From: Isotricha intestinalis
Lineage: Eukaryota > Ciliophora > Litostomatea > Vestibuliferida > Isotrichidae
Length of the DNA stretch: 62,538 nt
Direction of reading: 5' to 3'
Assembly: GCA_023807065.1 (NCBI GenBank)
Contig: JAJJLU010000374.1
Span: 1-62,538 of the forward strand
The notes under the pieces were generated by a model. It had not been told where the DNA came from and did no database searches. It was given only the letters and a program-made list of their open reading frames with translations. This document shows, piece after piece, positions 19,001 to 29,437 of this stretch (positions are counted from its first letter, which is position 1; each line of letters opens with the position of its first letter). The position numbers and the translations under genes were made by a program.

Positions 19001-19756
19001 TTATTGTTTTTTTCTAAATAATTGATTTAAAACTTGTTCTTCAAAACATTTATAAACTTCATAAGATAAATTTTTAACTTCTTCATCGCTGATATTTTCA
19101 TTAATAAACTTAATAATTTTTCCTAAAGAACCTTTTCTTAAATAATCAATAGGTTCATTCATTTTAAAATCTTTTAAAAATTTCATAACTTTAATCATAT
19201 AATTTTTTTCATTTTCAATAACAAATTTTTTTTTTTTAATTTGTATAACAATAGAAGCTAAATAATTAGTAATTTTATGTGCAATATCTAATCCATTTTT
19301 TTCATCAATTCTTTTTAATTTTTTCTTTAAAAAAGTATTATCTTTAAAATTAGAACTTTTTTCACTTAATGCACTTTCTTCAATTTTTTCATTTTCATTT
19401 TTTGATGGACTAATATTATTTATTTTCTTTTCTTTTTCATTTTTTTTATTAATATCATCAATTAAATTTTCTTTTAAATTATTTTCTTTTAATCCTTTTT
19501 TACAATCATATAATTCTTTTGCAATTTTAATAGAGTCTAATAAATTTTTTTTTTTAGTGTTTGAATGAATTTTATATTCTTTTTCAAATTTATTTAAATT
19601 TCTCTTTGGTAAAGTAGCATGAGTATTATCTCCAATAAAACTTACTCTATATTTTATTTCTTTATTATCTTCTTCAATTCCTTTTATCATTGCAGGCCAC
19701 CATGGATATCCTCTTATTTTTGCCCATATTATTTCATCAACTGTAAAATATTCCAT
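19001..19756 (-). CDS. PWWP-domain chromatin reader with IBD/TFIIS-N-like C-terminus
   Basis: A 251-aa protein. The PWWP domain occupies about residues 3-62, with the namesake motif at Tyr17-Pro21 (WAKIRGYPWWPAMI) and the ARMS-like VSFIGDNTHATLP strand. PWWP domains bind methylated H3K36 nucleosomes, with an aromatic cage built around Trp/Tyr/Phe residues. After a Lys/Glu/Asn-rich linker, residues about 145-245 form a helical bundle (LASIVIQIKKKKFVI, VMKFLKDFKMNEPIDYLRKG, LGKIIKFINEN) that resembles the integrase-binding domain of LEDGF/HRP2, a TFIIS-N-like fold. PWWP plus IBD is the LEDGF/HDGFL2 architecture, which links H3K36me chromatin to elongation factors. CTR9 in the same window belongs to the same pathway, though linkage means little here. 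It lies 58 bp upstream of the TBC gene's 3' end (tandem). Confidence 0.82.
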   Translation of the reverse strand: MEYFTVDEIIWAKIRGYPWWPAMIKGIEEDNKEIKYRVSFIGDNTHATLPKRNLNKFEKEYKIHSNTKKKNLLDSIKIAKELYDCKKGLKENNLKENLIDDINKKNEKEKKINNISPSKNENEKIEESALSEKSSNFKDNTFLKKKLKRIDEKNGLDIAHKITNYLASIVIQIKKKKFVIENEKNYMIKVMKFLKDFKMNEPIDYLRKGSLGKIIKFINENISDEEVKNLSYEVYKCFEEQVLNQLFRKKQ

Positions 19757-19814
19757 TTTTATTTTTTATTATTTTTTATTTTTTATGTATTTTTATATTT
19801 TTTTTATTATATAT

Positions 19815-21170
19815 TTATAATGGAATGGTTTCCTCATTTAATTTTATTATTTCTATTTCCACCCAATCTGGAAATTTCACATTTTTCATTCCTTTTATAA
19901 TTGAATCTTCATCAAAATTAATTAATTTAATTGAATTAATTTGATTTAAAATTTCTGAGAAATCCATATTTAAAAATTTTTGTTCAAAATGAGATAAAAA
20001 AACAATAGCAGCAGCATAAATAGATTTTAATCCTTCAATCATATAAACATCCCAAATTCTCATAGCAATATCAATATTAACACAATGAGAGAATAAAGTC
20101 ATATTCCAATTAAGAAAATAATGTTCAGGATTAATTTGTAAATTATCAAAATATTCACATAATTCAGGTAAATTAAAGTAGAAAATTTGTTTAAATAAAT
20201 GTAATCTAGTTTTTATTCCTTTTTCATCAAATTTATAAAAAGGAAGAATCGCAGGATCTAAAATTAAATTCATCATTGAAACAAAAGCTTTAAATTTATC
20301 CATATTTAATATTAACATTGCTCCTATAAAACTTAATCCTTGAACATAACCAATATCTGGTCTTGAAATTACAAATGCTCTTAAAATTTCTCTTAAATCT
20401 TCTGATAATGGAGAATTATGTGTAAATATATTTAAATATGGAAATGTTCTTTCTATATCTAAATCTATTATATTTATTGAATTTTCTCTGTCATTTTTCT
20501 CTTTTTCTTCTTTAGATATTTCTATTTTATTATTTATATTTTTTAATTGATCTTTTTTTTTATTTTGAATTTCTAATAATAAATCTATTGCTTTTTTTAC
20601 TTCTATTTCATAATATTCTTTTGTTATTGAAAATCTATTTCCTAAACACATTAACCATATTTTTCCTCTTAAATTATTTGGTAATCCTTCATAAAAGTAA
20701 AATTTAGTTGATTCTTTTTTTCTTATTTCAATCCAATTTGGAATTAATTCATTTAACCATATATTATTATAATAATTCATTTTTTCTTTTTTTAATTTCT
20801 CTTTTTCTTTTATTTTTTGTTCTTTTAATTGTTTTTGTTTAATTGATTCTAAATATATTTTTCTATTTTCTTCAACTAATCTTCTATGATATTCTTCTTC
20901 TTCTTTTGATTTCTTTGGTAAATTTTTTGGTCTAAAACTTAAAATTTTATTAATTTTATTACTATTTATTGACTCACAAGGACCAACAACATCAATATAA
21001 TTTCTTAATTCTGCCATTGATTGTTCTAATGCTATATTTGATTGAAGAGATTTTGAATGATCTTGTCTTAGTGTTTCTTTCTCACTTGAATTTAAAGTAT
21101 TCTCTATTGATTCAAATGATAATTTTAAATTTTCATTTTTTAAATTTTTATTATTTCCTTGTTTATTCAT
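19815..21170 (-). CDS. TBC-domain Rab GTPase-activating protein (TBC1D12/14-like)
   Basis: A 451-aa protein with a TBC domain at about 160-430. The dual-finger residues are present: Arg241 in IDLDIERTFPYL and Gln277 in PDIGYVQGLSFIGA, so it should accelerate GTP hydrolysis by a Rab. Other signatures are LPNNLRGKIWLMCLGN at the start and the closing MRIWDVYMIEG. The combination of IxxDxxRTFP, SRPDIGYVQG and ILNMDKFKAF fits the TBC1D12/14 group, which acts in endosome and autophagosome traffic. The N-terminal 150 residues are charged, with a coiled-coil KEKEKLKKEK segment at about 100-132. The 30-residue linker rich in Lys/Glu within the TBC domain (205-230) is an insertion. The start ATG follows AAAA and is the first in frame. 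Confidence 0.93.
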   Translation of the reverse strand: MNKQGNNKNLKNENLKLSFESIENTLNSSEKETLRQDHSKSLQSNIALEQSMAELRNYIDVVGPCESINSNKINKILSFRPKNLPKKSKEEEEYHRRLVEENRKIYLESIKQKQLKEQKIKEKEKLKKEKMNYYNNIWLNELIPNWIEIRKKESTKFYFYEGLPNNLRGKIWLMCLGNRFSITKEYYEIEVKKAIDLLLEIQNKKKDQLKNINNKIEISKEEKEKNDRENSINIIDLDIERTFPYLNIFTHNSPLSEDLREILRAFVISRPDIGYVQGLSFIGAMLILNMDKFKAFVSMMNLILDPAILPFYKFDEKGIKTRLHLFKQIFYFNLPELCEYFDNLQINPEHYFLNWNMTLFSHCVNIDIAMRIWDVYMIEGLKSIYAAAIVFLSHFEQKFLNMDFSEILNQINSIKLINFDEDSIIKGMKNVKFPDWVEIEIIKLNEETIPL

Positions 21171-21399
21171 TTTTTATTTAATTTCAAATAAAAAATAAAA
21201 AAGAAAATTATATCAATTTTTCAAGAGAATATTTATTACTAATATTACTCATAAGAATTTTAGGAAAAATATAAATCAATTAATTCTTTCTTTATATTAT
21301 TTATTAGTAAATTATATTTTTTATATGGCCTTTAATATTATTATCAAACATTTTATTTTTTAATTTTTAAAAAATTCTGTGATAAAATTTATAATTTAA

Positions 21400-22908
21400 A
21401 TGATTGAAAATTCAAATAATTCTGAAAATGAAATTGAAAATGATTTTAATAATGAAAATATTATTGATATGATAAAGGAAAATGAAATTGAAAATTTTTT
21501 CAATGATGAAATAGATAATAATTCAAAAGAAAATAAAACTATGAATTCAAGTAGTTTTTCTTTATTAAAAGAATTAGAAGATAAATGGGATTCCATTGAA
21601 AGAAAAAAAAATTCTTTTATTGGAAATAAAAATTTAGAAAATAATATTAGAGTAAAAGAAAGAAAAAAAAAAAATTATATATTGTTAAAAAAAGAAATTG
21701 AGAAATTAAAAAGCATATTTTTAAATAAAATAGAAAAAGAAAATGAAATTAATGACAATAAAAACAGAGAATTTGAACAATTTATATATGATAAAATTTC
21801 AGAAATGGAAAAATATAAAATTAAAAGTGAAGAAATAAATAAATTAGTAAAAGAAAGAGAAATAGAAAAAATAAATGAAAATAAAAAAAAAAAAAAACCA
21901 AATAGAAAAAAAGAAATAATAAAAAATCATTCTTTTTTACAAAAAGAAAAATATAATAACGACAAAAGGAATATTCCTTTAAAATATAGAGGAAATATAT
22001 TTACTTGTAAAGATTTAACAGAAGTAGAAGGATTAGTTTATGAAACTCCTGATAATATAAATGATAATAATAATAAATATAAAAATCCTGTTTCTGAATC
22101 TTTAAAAGGAAAAATGAAATTTGTATATGATGATATAATTAAACCTATTTATTTCCCTGATAATATTTTTAATAATGTTATTATGGAATCTTCAAGAGAA
22201 AATCTTATTAATGAAGAAAATAAAAATAATAATATTAATAATAATAAAAATAATAATAATTCAAATAATGTATTAATTGATAATAATATAAATCCTCAAA
22301 CTTTAAATTCTTTAGAAAAAAATTTCGATGAAATATTAAAAGCAATAAATCCAAATATGAATCAATTAAATAAAGGTAATAAACATATGGGTTCATTTCT
22401 TAATGAAGATTACAAAGAAAATCCTGAAGAAAATAATCCTGAGTTAGATAAATATTTTAAAGATTTATCTATTCAAGCAAAATGTAAACTTCCAAAAAAT
22501 ATATCGAAAAAAATTAATCAAACAAAAGATATTTCAATTAATGATACTTATTATTTAAAAAATAATTTTTCAGACAAAAAATTTTTTAAAAAAATGGGAG
22601 AAAATATTCATTTATTAAATCAATTAGTAAAAATCACCCCTAATCAAAATAATATTCAAAAAATTAGAAGTTTAAACAATATTAGTAATTATAGTTCTTT
22701 TAATATAAATGATAAATCTCCTTCAAATAAATCTTTTATTAGAAATCAACATACATCATTTAATTCGGATATTCAAAATATAGATAAAAGTAATTATAGT
22801 TTTCTAAATAATAATAGAATTTATTCAAAAAATAAATTTGAAGATATTTTATCAAAAATGTATGATATTAATACATTAAAAATTCAAAAAATCCTCCAAA
22901 AAAAATAA
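21400..22908 (+). CDS. Unrecognised charged, coiled-coil protein (502 aa)
   Basis: I do not recognise a family. Residues about 1-180 are Glu/Lys/Asn-rich with coiled-coil character (LLKELEDKWDSIERKKN; EKLKSIFLNKIEKENEIN) and a polylysine stretch near 165. A better-ordered segment at about 200-265 contains GNIFTCKDLTEVEGLVYETP and GKMKFVYDDIIKPIYFP; this looks like the conserved core and would be best for a homology search. The rest is Asn/Ser-rich and disordered, with a poly-Asn patch near 275-290 encoded by AAT runs. Codon use is like its neighbours. It begins a plus-strand run of four genes. The start ATG is the first in frame after an in-frame A/T-rich leader. Confidence 0.65.
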   Translation: MIENSNNSENEIENDFNNENIIDMIKENEIENFFNDEIDNNSKENKTMNSSSFSLLKELEDKWDSIERKKNSFIGNKNLENNIRVKERKKKNYILLKKEIEKLKSIFLNKIEKENEINDNKNREFEQFIYDKISEMEKYKIKSEEINKLVKEREIEKINENKKKKKPNRKKEIIKNHSFLQKEKYNNDKRNIPLKYRGNIFTCKDLTEVEGLVYETPDNINDNNNKYKNPVSESLKGKMKFVYDDIIKPIYFPDNIFNNVIMESSRENLINEENKNNNINNNKNNNNSNNVLIDNNINPQTLNSLEKNFDEILKAINPNMNQLNKGNKHMGSFLNEDYKENPEENNPELDKYFKDLSIQAKCKLPKNISKKINQTKDISINDTYYLKNNFSDKKFFKKMGENIHLLNQLVKITPNQNNIQKIRSLNNISNYSSFNINDKSPSNKSFIRNQHTSFNSDIQNIDKSNYSFLNNNRIYSKNKFEDILSKMYDINTLKIQKILQKK

Positions 22909-23177
22909 TATCATTAATATAATTTAATTTATTTATAAATAAATTAAAAACAAAATAAAATTAGATTTTTTTGATTAATTTCTTAAAGTTAAAAAAAAAT
23001 GAGAAATGATTTTATTATCAACAATTTATTTATTTAAAAAAGAAATTGCTTTATATAGTAGTATCCCATAATTTATCTGTTTCAAAGCAAACCCAAATTA
23101 ATTTATTCTTTTGATAATAAAAAAATATTAATAATTTATATAAATTTTTTAATAAAAAAATAATAATTAATTCAGTT

Positions 23178-24668
23178 ATGTTCCTTAAAAAGACTTTTGA
23201 TAAAAGAATGAAGAAATATTCATTAATGGAAGGGATACCAAAAAGTTTAAGTGATTTTGAAAGTAATTTTGTTCAAGTAGAATCAGCTCCTCCATTATTT
23301 CCATATAAAAATCCTGCAAACAATCCTTTAAAATTATTATCCTTTAAAAAATCACTTCCAGAAGAAATAAATTCAACAAATCAATTAAGATTATTAGATG
23401 ACAAAGAATGGCAAAATCAATTTTCATTGAAAAATTTAAGAGAATCATATAATAAAAAAGAAGAATTAAATTTTTTTCCAGAAGAACAAAAATTTCCTCC
23501 TTTAAATTATCCTCCAAAAATACAAGAATCAATAGATTATGTTAAGAAAATAACAGATTTAGATATATTAAAATTAAATAAGAAAGAATGGGATAATTCA
23601 TCAGATTTAAATGTGAAAAATTCATCTAAAGGAGTAGACTTAGAAAAAGTATTATTTGATTTAAATCATCATTTTAATGATTTTAAAATTACTCCTTTAA
23701 AAAGAAATAAATTCATTTATGAAGGGTGTGATAGTAGAGATAAATATAATATAAAAAATAAAGTTTGGAATGTAAGTACAAATGATGAATTTAATGGTAT
23801 AAAATCAGTAGAAATAAAAAGATTAAATAATATAAATGAATTAGCAAGAAATAACAGTGAAATATATTGGAAAGAAAATGAAGAAAATAGAAGAAATAAA
23901 AGTGCTTTTAAAATATCTCCTGAAAGAAGAAAATTAGAAGTTAAAAGATATTTTAAACCTTATAGAAAACCATTTGAAAATACAATTGATTTTATAAATA
24001 ACATGAAAAAAGCAAAAAGTTTAAGTCAATTTGAAAGAGAAAAAGTAAAAAAAGAAATAATACATGAAAATCCAGGAACTTTAAATTTTCCTGAGAAAAT
24101 AAATGCTTTAATTGATAAAAGAATGTATAATATTGAAAGAGAAAAATATAATGAAATAATAGGAAAAGTAGAAAAAAAGAAATTAAAAGAAATAGAATTA
24201 GAAAAGGAAAAATTTAAATGGAAAGATTCAGATTTAATTAATAAAATGATGTTATTAAATGAAATAAAAGATATTGATTGGTTTAAAAAATCTATAAATA
24301 AATCTAAGAGCGCTAAGAAGGATTATAAAAAAGAGTTTTTAAAACCTTTAGTTGAAGAAGGAGATGAAATTCATAAAGAAGAAGAAAATATAAAAGATAA
24401 ATTATTAGAAGAACATAAAAGAAGAATGAAACATGAATTATTATTAAAAAATAAATTTGGAAGAAAAATAAGAGAAAATAATGAATTTAAAAGTAAATAT
24501 CCTTTAACTGAAACACAATATCAAAAAGAAATTAATAAAAATAAAAATTGGAGATATGATAAAGAAGATAAACCTTATGATCCTAATCAAATATATGATG
24601 ATGATGATATTTTTATTCAAGCTTATACAAATATACTTAAAAAAAAAATAGAAGAAAATTCCAATTAA
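23178..24668 (+). CDS. Unrecognised conserved-looking basic protein (496 aa)
   Basis: I do not recognise a domain. Composition is less biased than in its neighbours, with Pro-rich N-terminal segments (ESAPPLFPYKNPANNPLKLL, FPPLNYPPKIQES) and Trp residues spaced through the chain. Long Lys/Glu-rich helices follow (about 290-440), including KKKLKEIELEKEKFKWKDSD. The acidic Tyr-rich end (KPYDPNQIYDDDDIF) is distinctive. Short Pro/aromatic motifs spaced along helical sequence are common in axonemal and cortical proteins, but this is only a resemblance. The annotated ATG has a poor context (CAGTT-ATG); the next Met (23208, A-rich context) is an alternative start, and the preceding CAG leaves open an unseen 5' exon. 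Confidence 0.65.
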   Translation: MFLKKTFDKRMKKYSLMEGIPKSLSDFESNFVQVESAPPLFPYKNPANNPLKLLSFKKSLPEEINSTNQLRLLDDKEWQNQFSLKNLRESYNKKEELNFFPEEQKFPPLNYPPKIQESIDYVKKITDLDILKLNKKEWDNSSDLNVKNSSKGVDLEKVLFDLNHHFNDFKITPLKRNKFIYEGCDSRDKYNIKNKVWNVSTNDEFNGIKSVEIKRLNNINELARNNSEIYWKENEENRRNKSAFKISPERRKLEVKRYFKPYRKPFENTIDFINNMKKAKSLSQFEREKVKKEIIHENPGTLNFPEKINALIDKRMYNIEREKYNEIIGKVEKKKLKEIELEKEKFKWKDSDLINKMMLLNEIKDIDWFKKSINKSKSAKKDYKKEFLKPLVEEGDEIHKEEENIKDKLLEEHKRRMKHELLLKNKFGRKIRENNEFKSKYPLTETQYQKEINKNKNWRYDKEDKPYDPNQIYDDDDIFIQAYTNILKKKIEENSN

Positions 24669-24767
24669 AAATTATTTATGTAAATAAAAAAAAATTATTG
24701 AATTTTATATTCTTTTAAAATTTTAAATTTTTATTTTTTTAATTTTGAAAAAATTAAAAATTTAAAT

Positions 24768-25547
24768 ATGATACCCGAGCAAAATTCATCAAATTCAAAG
24801 AAAAAAAATTTATTAATGACAAAAAAAAATTTTTTCAATAATCGACAAAATTTAGTTTTGAATGATAAATATAAATTACTTAATTTAAAGTTTATAAATG
24901 AATTTATAAATGAGAAAGAAAATAAAAGTAAATCAAATTCAAAAAGCAAAAAAAATAAAAGAACTTTTTATCAATTTAATGAATTAAATTCATCAATAAA
25001 AGATTTAGATATTAAAATAAAAAAAAATAATAATAATGCATTATTAATTAGTACTGAAAAAAGAAATAAAGGAGATAATATATTTATTGAAAAATTAAAT
25101 TTTACATCTAGAAATTCTTTATCTCATAATTTTGATAATTACTTAAAAAATGAACATCAAAATTATTTTAAATTATCAAAAACAAATAAATATAAAATTA
25201 GGTCTTTAACAAATAAAAATTCATTTGAAAAAATCTTTGAAAGAAGTAAAAGTATATTTGATAAATCAATAAAATCTGAAAGTGAATTATCAGATAAAAT
25301 AATAATTAATAATAATATTTCAATTAATAAATATAATAATAATATTCATGATTGTTTTCATAGAGCTTCTTCTGAAAAAACAATGAATAAAACTTTAAAT
25401 AAAACTAAAAAAAATTATCATAATAATTATTCAAAAGATTTAATTAATAAAATTAAAAATTATGATATTCAAAACCCTGAAGAACAACATTTCTTATGTG
25501 TTAATTTTCAAAATCAAATAAGTCGATTAAATTCTTTAATTAATTAA
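24768..25547 (+). CDS. Unrecognised Asn/Lys-rich basic protein (259 aa)
   Basis: A low-complexity, strongly basic protein of Asn, Lys and Ser with no recognised domain. Short segments with better sequence character are LNLKFINEFINEKEN (about 42-57), SFEKIFERSKSIFDKS (about 152-168) and the C-terminal NPEEQHFLCVNFQNQISRLN. The frame is kept open over 780 bp of A/T-rich DNA and codon choice (Lys AAA, Asn AAT, Ser TCA/TCT) matches neighbouring genes, which supports real coding. It sits 99 bp after the previous gene and 156 bp before the next, on the same strand. The minus-strand ORF across its start is a shadow. Confidence 0.55.
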   Translation: MIPEQNSSNSKKKNLLMTKKNFFNNRQNLVLNDKYKLLNLKFINEFINEKENKSKSNSKSKKNKRTFYQFNELNSSIKDLDIKIKKNNNNALLISTEKRNKGDNIFIEKLNFTSRNSLSHNFDNYLKNEHQNYFKLSKTNKYKIRSLTNKNSFEKIFERSKSIFDKSIKSESELSDKIIINNNISINKYNNNIHDCFHRASSEKTMNKTLNKTKKNYHNNYSKDLINKIKNYDIQNPEEQHFLCVNFQNQISRLNSLIN

Positions 25548-25703
25548 TTAAAAATGTTCAATTGTTCTGAGAAAATTGTAAAAAAAAATTTTTTTCTGTA
25601 AAAAAAAATAAAAAAAAAAAATTAATTAAACAATTAAATTATAATATATGATTTAAAAAAAAATAAAAAAAATATAAATATTTCTAATAAAATAATTAAT
25701 AGA

Positions 25704-28700
25704 ATGGGAGTATGTAGTTCATCAAAAAAAAAATCATTATCTCAGTGTTCTTCATTATCAGGGACTCCAATATCACATAAAAAAAGTACTTTTGATATTT
25801 CATCAATAAAATTAAATCATTCAAAATCAACAAATTCAAATATTCTAAAAGGTAAAATATATGGAATTAAAAAATTTGGTGTTTCAATTAAACCAAATAA
25901 ATTACCAAATTTTCCTCTTCAATTTTATTATCATATTTCAAAAATAAAATGTAAATTACTTTTAGAAAATTGTATTTATATTCTTCAAATAATTTTCGAT
26001 AAAAAAGAATTTCCTCTTTGTTTTTCAACGGGAAAAAATCCTAAATTTATTTTCGAAGAATCATTTTTAAAAGAAATAAGATTTGAAGATTTAGAAAATT
26101 CATTTTTAGAAATTAATATATATTCACATTCAATGATAGATAATTCATATAAATTAACATCATTAACTAAAAATGAAATATTAAATTCTTCACAAAAATA
26201 TTCTTCTTTAAAAATAGATTTATTAACTTTAGCAATTGCTCCTGAACATCATGATTTACCTTTATTTGATTTAAAGAAAACTCAATTTCAAAAAGGAAGA
26301 ATTAGTTATATTATTAATTGTAAACATTTAGAAAATATAGATTGTACTATTCAAAATATTAAATTTAATTTGAATAATTTAATTAATAGTTCTTTAGCTT
26401 TAAAACTTAAATTTTATCATGAAGGAATGACTAAAGAAAAAGAAAGTAAATATACTAGTTTTATTAAAGGTAATTTAAATCAAAAAGAAAATAAAACTTT
26501 TTATGAATATATTAACAAAGAAAATATTCTTGAAATAAATAATAAATTGTCTTTAACAGAATTAAAAAATTCAGATGTTAATTTAAATATTTATTGTGGT
26601 AGATTAATAGATAATAATGAATTTGAGAAAAAAAATATTAATAATAATGATAATGATGATATAATTAAAAAATCAGAAACAAATGAATTTATAAAAAGAG
26701 AAAATAAAAGACAAAGTACGACATCAACAGAATTATCATTAATAAATTTATATACTTTAGTAGCAATAGCTCCTTTAAATTTTTATAAAATATTAAATCC
26801 TCATGAGTATCAAACAGTTAGTAAATTTTTTCAAAAAATGTCAAATAAAAAAGCAAGATCATATTCTCAAATAGAAAATAAAATACAAGAAGAAGAAAAT
26901 ATATTAGATCCAAGTGAATTTTTTTATTTAGAATTATTTGAAAATATAACAGAAACTTTTAATGATTATTTATTATATAAAGGAAGAAGAATTGGTGATT
27001 TTGAAATGACAATTACTTTAACAAAAATTCCTTTAATTAAACAAATTATGTGTGGAGTTTTTACTGAAACTGGATTTGAAGTTAGTAGTATTTTTTTATA
27101 TGATAATTTTATTAATAATGATAATTTATCTGAAGATTTATTAAAATTAATTTCTCTTAAAAAGTCTTTAGAAAATAATTTAACTAATAAAAATCAATTA
27201 AATAAAAATGAAAATGAATATAATATAGAAACTTTACAAATTTTCAATGAAATTAAAAATTGTTTAAGTCAAAGTATTGAAGACTCAGTTTTATATTATA
27301 GTTATTCTAATAATTTAGATTTATATAATGGACAAGTTATTATGTTAGAATTAGGATTAAATATTTTAGAAGTAATAGATAAATTAAATTTAGAACAAAG
27401 AAAAGTTTCTTTTGAAATATTAAAATTATTAAATGAAAGAAGTGAATTTGATTTAGGAACAGTATGTTCAAAATGGTTTAGAACAATAAATAAAATAAAT
27501 AATGAAATATCATTTGAATTTAAAAATGAATTTTTAATTAAAAATAAAGTAATAGAAAATTTTATTAGATTTAACAATGAAAATTTAAGTTTATGTTTAG
27601 AATCATTAACAAGAGGAAAAAATAATGATAATTTAAGTAAAGATTATACTCATTTTTTCTTATCAATTGCATATTTTAGAATTCCATTATACAGAGAAGC
27701 TTTTATAAAAGCAATTTTATTAAATATAAATATAAATAATTCAGTAATTAAAAAAAAAATTTCTCAAGTTCCAAATTTTGATGAATTAATAGAACAAGAT
27801 CCAATTAATAGTTTAATATTATGGGATAATTTTTATAAAAGATTAAATTCTTCATTATTAAATTTAAAAGAAGAAGAAAGAATAGATATAAAAGATATTT
27901 TATCAGAAATGAAAGATATAATTTCATATAAAAATGAATATTCAAGAAATGATTGGAAAAGTAATTTAAGTAGAAGAGATTTTATATTTTTTCACTTAGT
28001 AAAAAATTTATGTAAATTAATAAAAGAAGAAGTAAATAATGAAACAAACGAAACAAAAATTCATTGGTTAAATATTCCAGGATTTGATTCAATAATATAT
28101 GCAATTGAATATGAATTATCAAATAAAAAAGTTAAATTATATCCTAATTCATTAATGAATTTAATTCCTGATTTTATAGAAAATATAGATATAATAAATA
28201 ATTTTATATCTTTAATAATAAAAAGAACAAATGTATATGATACTAAAGCAATATTTAATTTAGTGAATATATTACATTTAATATATACTCAAAAAGAAAT
28301 TCAAAATTCAGAAGTACACTTTAATTACAATTTAATTCAACATGCTTTTATAATAATAATGAATACAGAAAATTCATTATCAATAGCAAAATTTATTTGG
28401 TTATATTATAAAGATGCTCATTTAATTCCAGCTAAACATTTAGTTAATTTATCTAATACAATATTTATTCCAAATTTTTATCTTTTATTCTTTCATTGGA
28501 GTTTCCAGATAAGAGAAATTTTTTATCATTTATTATTATATGTTTTTAAACATAGAATAAAAAATAAAATGGCAAAAACAATAATAAATAGAAGATCATT
28601 ATTATCTAAAAATGAAATAAATCCTTTATTTTCACAAAGCGGAAGCACAAATACAAATTTTGGAGATTTATTTGAACAAAATTTAAAAGATATTAAAACT

Positions 28701-28958
28701 ATTGAAAATATTATTTATACTGAAGAACTTGAACCTTTTTTCAATGATAAAATTGATGAAAATCAATTTTCTAATATTTTAAATCTAATTCCTGTTGATT
28801 TTAGAAATAATATTGTTTTATCTATGAAGCATTATGAAAATGTTTTTAATGAATTTATTATGTGGAAAGATAATAGTAATAATAATGATTTGTATCCTGA
28901 TATTGATATTTCTCCTGTTAAAGATGATGTTGTTGAATATAATACTGATGATTATTAA
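25704..28958 (+). CDS. Dually lipidated (MGxC) protein with two C2-like modules (1084 aa)
   Basis: The N-terminus MGVCSSSKKK is a strong N-myristoylation plus palmitoylation signal with a basic patch, so the protein should be anchored to the cytoplasmic face of a membrane. Residues about 50-200 and 210-370 look like two copies of a beta-sandwich module, each with IKCKLLLENC/IKFNLNNLIN-type strands, a hydrophobic LEINIYSHSMID / VNLNIYCGRLID strand and a closing LLTLAIAP / LYTLVAIAP motif. The pattern resembles C2 domains. The rest (about 400-1040) is alpha-helical and of unknown family. It includes the segments KGRRIGDFEMTITLTKIPL, LNLEQRKVSFEILKLLNERS and IHWLNIPGFDSIIYAIEYEL. The start is fixed by the lipidation motif. 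I do not recognise an orthologue; a lipid- or calcium-dependent membrane scaffold is a guess. Confidence 0.72.
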   Translation: MGVCSSSKKKSLSQCSSLSGTPISHKKSTFDISSIKLNHSKSTNSNILKGKIYGIKKFGVSIKPNKLPNFPLQFYYHISKIKCKLLLENCIYILQIIFDKKEFPLCFSTGKNPKFIFEESFLKEIRFEDLENSFLEINIYSHSMIDNSYKLTSLTKNEILNSSQKYSSLKIDLLTLAIAPEHHDLPLFDLKKTQFQKGRISYIINCKHLENIDCTIQNIKFNLNNLINSSLALKLKFYHEGMTKEKESKYTSFIKGNLNQKENKTFYEYINKENILEINNKLSLTELKNSDVNLNIYCGRLIDNNEFEKKNINNNDNDDIIKKSETNEFIKRENKRQSTTSTELSLINLYTLVAIAPLNFYKILNPHEYQTVSKFFQKMSNKKARSYSQIENKIQEEENILDPSEFFYLELFENITETFNDYLLYKGRRIGDFEMTITLTKIPLIKQIMCGVFTETGFEVSSIFLYDNFINNDNLSEDLLKLISLKKSLENNLTNKNQLNKNENEYNIETLQIFNEIKNCLSQSIEDSVLYYSYSNNLDLYNGQVIMLELGLNILEVIDKLNLEQRKVSFEILKLLNERSEFDLGTVCSKWFRTINKINNEISFEFKNEFLIKNKVIENFIRFNNENLSLCLESLTRGKNNDNLSKDYTHFFLSIAYFRIPLYREAFIKAILLNININNSVIKKKISQVPNFDELIEQDPINSLILWDNFYKRLNSSLLNLKEEERIDIKDILSEMKDIISYKNEYSRNDWKSNLSRRDFIFFHLVKNLCKLIKEEVNNETNETKIHWLNIPGFDSIIYAIEYELSNKKVKLYPNSLMNLIPDFIENIDIINNFISLIIKRTNVYDTKAIFNLVNILHLIYTQKEIQNSEVHFNYNLIQHAFIIIMNTENSLSIAKFIWLYYKDAHLIPAKHLVNLSNTIFIPNFYLLFFHWSFQIREIFYHLLLYVFKHRIKNKMAKTIINRRSLLSKNEINPLFSQSGSTNTNFGDLFEQNLKDIKTIENIIYTEELEPFFNDKIDENQFSNILNLIPVDFRNNIVLSMKHYENVFNEFIMWKDNSNNNDLYPDIDISPVKDDVVEYNTDDY

Positions 28959-29437
28959 TTAATTAAATATTATATTTATTTTATTTTGTTTTATTGTATT
29001 TGTATTTTTTTTTGTGTAGACAATTTTTAATTAATTTTTAATTTATTTTATTTTTTATTTTCATAGTAAATTTAGAATTTATTATTTAATTTTAACATAA
29101 CAATGTTAATAATCTTTTTATTTAATGTATGAATAAACTTTTATTTATAATTATAAAGTAAAAAAGAAAATAATTTAATTTATATTTTTTTTATCTTTTA
29201 ATTTAATTACAAATAAAGAAAATATATAAAAAATCTAAACCTTCACAACCTCAAACATATTTATTTTTATAGTAATATATTACATAAATAAATTAATATA
29301 TATTAAATTCAAAAATCAAAGTTGTTAAAATTTACAAAGCAAATTTACTATTTATGATAATCTATATAATTCAAAAATATATATGGATTTTTTTAAATAC
29401 TTTTATACATTTAATCTAAATCTTTTTTTTTTCTAAA
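28959..29437. other. Convergent intergenic gap
   Basis: A 479-bp A/T-rich spacer between the 3' ends of the MGxC gene and the cyclin-like gene. It is unusually long for convergent genes here (others are 62-114 bp). No gene, RNA or repeat was recognised. Confidence 0.4.
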
